Origin: Lewinellaceae bacterium
GTDB taxonomy: Bacteria; Bacteroidota; Bacteroidia; Chitinophagales; Saprospiraceae
Direction: 5' to 3'
Assembly: GCA_016712415.1 (NCBI GenBank)
Contig: JADJRC010000024.1
Span: 10,030 to 74,029 of the forward strand
DNA length: 64,000 nt
Shown here: positions 62,701 through 64,000 of the stretch, piece after piece
Numbering within the stretch: position 1 is the first letter of the stretch
Layout: every line of letters starts with the position of its first letter
Program-made: the position numbers and the translations under genes
Notes under the pieces: model-generated
Seen by the model: the letters and a program-made list of their open reading frames with translations, nothing else
Database searches by the model: none
Told to the model about the DNA's origin: nothing

Positions 62701-62875
62701 TGCATCGTCCAGGGATTTAATGGTAGATTTTTACACCAATATGTTAACAGGTCAGCCCAAAAATCTGGCCCTGGGTTATGCCAAACGCGGATATATCCGG
62801 CTCCACCATGATAAAGCACACCCGTTTTATTGGGCGGGTTTTGTCGGGGTAGGCGATATGGACCCGATTCGGTAA
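59717..62875 (+). CDS. Exported TPR-CHAT protein (caspase-like)
   Basis: The 1,052-residue protein has an N-terminal signal or anchor (MRKEIAWFGVAIGVWVTILL). A long TPR array spans ~150-500 (YVNLGGCYDDMGFPARALDL, NNVGNSHGDLGEYTLAIRYL, WNNLGDAYLGKEDLDNAERC). The C-terminal CHAT domain follows from ~700 (LLPGQTLLEYFVGDSSMYAF). The catalytic pair is His914 in LHLSTHGVADN and Cys958 in LSACETGTG, both present. The ending GYAKRGYIRLHHDKAHPFYW, then AGFVGVGD, is typical CHAT. It is probably a cysteine protease in the periplasm or at the surface. It starts 11 nt after the S74 gene and is convergent with the anti-sigma-like gene. Confidence 0.92.
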   Translation: MRKEIAWFGVAIGVWVTILLPKRLPAQQPAAILEHVAQAERLVDEGHFVAALREAKTAGAQLSSWPAAPDSLKARVWLATGRSYKMLARSTAANAALDSALASAGGNLPEMYHAIMLVRGNAIQLQNALDYFESGATRKETLLAEAFLVTGARQLGAGPDSGTLSLFRKALSLLEHNGRKVSASAARAHQYIGYYYWKQSAQFSTAVAAFLEAERIYLQIGGQESNYLAPLYVNLGGCYDDMGFPARALDLYRKALDNFTAQDKALAEIEGRYEPYPLLYRIFNNVGNSHGDLGEYTLAIRYLEKAKDLAPHKGKYWNNLGDAYLGKEDLDNAERCFLEALESLPASDSPALARPYHNLGIIYRKKGLVDKSLDFELRSLPFRKSDKRNDLDVARSYMGVGECYLAKKEFQTALRYLDSALVLQKQKIPAGLYAETASVYLLKAQCRAGQSNFSAAQGLVDSALLACGFKTGRYDEVLSPPQVLESLGYKGELYYLQYRNSGSEDYLNASLQQYNEAAAAIRHFRNTLLESESKATISYQFRTIWNGGIRAAVGMYHNKPQERRWFDQAFALAEQSRSLTLLEGVHASGATKFEGIPDSVLNRERALKRAIAETEIVLKNYPGKGVSPGHPDFIKARERLFAQQGEFEAFQRDLRTGPFAEYYRFRYGVSMASPADIQQAVLLPGQTLLEYFVGDSSMYAFIIKRDTCFLKRLPRDFSLDDQVAQLQTGLFGYHTAKNKTDALRLSATNAYIESAGILYQKLIGPVAGMLDSVVVVVPDGVMGYIPFEALLTGPVAHKNRFHLYPYFGNLYHVSYAYSATLLREMRDKKHEPPAAVPFMGFAPFYFDGELRLAEESAKTESTLRNTLDTLRFSGAEVYRIAGMMKGRAYYGARADKARFYAEAKTARILHLSTHGVADNREGDFSYLVFAGTHGGDSLYVKDMYALALKAELVVLSACETGTGALQRGEGVISLARAFAYAGAKSIVTTLWSVNDASSRDLMVDFYTNMLTGQPKNLALGYAKRGYIRLHHDKAHPFYWAGFVGVGDMDPIR

Positions 62876-62902
62876 AATCCCGCCGGAGGCCGGGTTTTAT
62901 TC

Positions 62903-63850
62903 TTACTGCAACGCTGCGTTCAGTTCTTTTGCTTTGGCATGAAAAGGATGCCCGTCGTCGTCCATTATCTTCTTCAACTGCATTTGAAAACTACTGTCTT
63001 TGGCGCCTTTTTGGGCAAGAGTGCTGAGCAGGAGGTACCAGGTTGCGTCGTCGGCCTCCATGCTTTCCTGCTCCATGAGGGTGCGAAAATCGCGGGCGGC
63101 AGCGCCGTAGTTTTTCAGGTTGAAAAAGGCGTGGCCGCGGAGGTAGGTAGCCTGCTGCAGAACTGCGGGGTCCGGCTGTTGGAGCAATAGCACCACCTGT
63201 TGGTACCGGTGGTCAGTGAAAGCGCGTTTTGCCCTTTCCAGCGGAGGTAGCGAGTCGGTATTTACCCCCTCGCCTTTCCGGATGTTGGAAAACTCGGGCG
63301 ATCGGTAATAGTCATTTGCCATAGCCATATAGCGCCGCTGTGGATCGGGTTGCGTCGGCCTGGGGGCGGCAGTTTCCGCTTCGCTTGTTCCGGCGATTCC
63401 CGGTTTTTGTCCGGGCAGGGGCACGGTGGATGTATCGTTGATGACCGGTTCCGGGGTGCTGGCTACCGGAGCGGCCGGGTTTTCCTTTGTGGCCCACCAG
63501 ATACCGGCGGCGGCGACCAGCAGCACAGAAGCGGCGGCGGCCCATTGGTAAATGCGCCTGTAGGAAACGGTCATGCCGCTTGCGGGCGAAACGGCTCCCC
63601 CTGATGATCCCAAATCCGTTTTTTCCAACCCTTTACCGGCAAATTGCTGCGCATAGGCACGCTCCATCAGTTCTCGCAAATCCATGACGTCCTTTTCACC
63701 CGTCGCGTCCATCAGGGTGCGGTGGAGCGCTACTTCTTCCGCGAGTTCGGGATTTTGTGCCATCTCGGCTTCAAACGCGCGGTGCGCTTCGGGCGGAAGG
63801 CGATTCCTGAGGTAGTCCTCCACTTTTTCAAAAAGATCCAGTTTGTCCAT
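62903..63850 (-). CDS. Anti-sigma-like membrane protein with TPR-like C-terminus
   Basis: The 315-residue protein starts MDKLDLFEKVEDYLRNRLPP with NPELAEEVALHRTLMDATGE, an anti-sigma-like N-terminus. A helix follows at ~104-120 (YQWAAAASVLLVAAAGIWWA), then a Pro/Thr linker and a TPR-like periplasmic part (YQQVVLLLQQPDPAVLQQAT, then YLRGHAFFNLKNYGAAARDF). It is a paralogue of the gene at 39799-40747, with equal restored length and a similar LKKI...GHPFHAKAKEL end. It follows the partial sigma factor by 18 nt. Confidence 0.85.
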   Translation of the reverse strand: MDKLDLFEKVEDYLRNRLPPEAHRAFEAEMAQNPELAEEVALHRTLMDATGEKDVMDLRELMERAYAQQFAGKGLEKTDLGSSGGAVSPASGMTVSYRRIYQWAAAASVLLVAAAGIWWATKENPAAPVASTPEPVINDTSTVPLPGQKPGIAGTSEAETAAPRPTQPDPQRRYMAMANDYYRSPEFSNIRKGEGVNTDSLPPLERAKRAFTDHRYQQVVLLLQQPDPAVLQQATYLRGHAFFNLKNYGAAARDFRTLMEQESMEADDATWYLLLSTLAQKGAKDSSFQMQLKKIMDDDGHPFHAKAKELNAALQ

Positions 63851-63868
63851 CGGTAGGTGTTGATGTGG

Positions 63869-64000
63869 TTATGCGCGCAGTTCGGCGTACCTGGTGTCTG
63901 CTTTTACGGCATTGACCAGGTGCTCTTTACACAGGTGTTTTCGTTTTCGGGTGTAGGCGTATGTCCAGTTCATGGCCTCGGCAACGTCTTCCATGCTCAA
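63869..64000 (-). CDS. ECF sigma factor, C-terminal part
   Basis: The last 43 residues are visible (LSMEDVAEAMNWTYAYTRKR, then KHLCKEHLVNAVKADTRYAE), ending at TAA 63869-63871. The VAEAMNWTYAYTRKRKHLCK stretch is the region 4.2 helix-turn-helix of an ECF sigma factor, like EEIAQQMGYSGADVAKKEAY in the 39-kb sigma. The rest lies beyond the window. It forms a pair with the anti-sigma-like gene. Confidence 0.75.
   Translation of the reverse strand: MSMEDVAEAMNWTYAYTRKRKHLCKEHLVNAVKADTRYAELRA

Overview
The window is chromosomal DNA of a Bacteroidota bacterium, most likely of the Saprospiria type. That placement is an inference from gene content. It rests on the secY-map-infA-rpmJ gene order, the zinc-free (Cys-poor) L36, promoters of the TTG/TAnnTTTG type, outer-membrane beta-barrels, T9SS-type C-terminal sorting domains, ECF sigma/anti-sigma pairs and a CHAT-TPR protein.

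Layout. 1-17 kb is a mixed housekeeping region: the start of an SQR-like flavoprotein, an exported Tyr/Trp-rich protein, a small eRF1-like protein, an MgtC/DUF4010 membrane protein, an L,D-transpeptidase, an AI-2E family transporter, an OmpA-like lipoprotein, an acyl-CoA hydrolase/transferase, a macro-domain protein, serC, a YgjP-like metallopeptidase, a truncated haemoglobin, an ECF sigma/anti-sigma/Spy-like trio, an AntA-like protein and HMG-CoA synthase. 18.8-35.6 kb is an unbroken S10-spc-alpha ribosomal superoperon of 29 genes from rpsJ to rplQ, including secY, map, infA and rpoA. It starts at a good Bacteroidota promoter and ends at a strong terminator. 35.6-40.9 kb holds a zinc-ribbon/MotB-like/ExbB-like trio, a tandem-repeat array, a beta-barrel, a second sigma/anti-sigma pair and tRNA-Ala(GGC). 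About 40.96-41.83 kb is non-biological-looking C/G homopolymer sequence. 41.9-55.7 kb carries an M48-like protein whose HExxH reads HAIGH, followed by a three-gene unit of beta-barrel, LamG/T9SS protein and a 3,246-residue SpvB/FG-GAP/Rhs protein with an AT-rich C-terminal tip. 55.8-56.2 kb holds two MITE-like elements. 56.3-62.9 kb is a second three-gene unit: a small T9SS protein, an S74-chaperone fibre-like protein and an exported TPR-CHAT protein. It faces a third sigma/anti-sigma pair that runs off the window.

Two things shape how to read this window. First, at least eight genes contain frame breaks in or next to short homopolymers, and correcting one base restores a full-length family member each time. 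Together with the C/G block this points to consensus errors rather than true pseudogenes. Second, the surface/secreted cassettes at 43-63 kb, one Rhs-based and one CHAT-based, are the most likely places for new biology.
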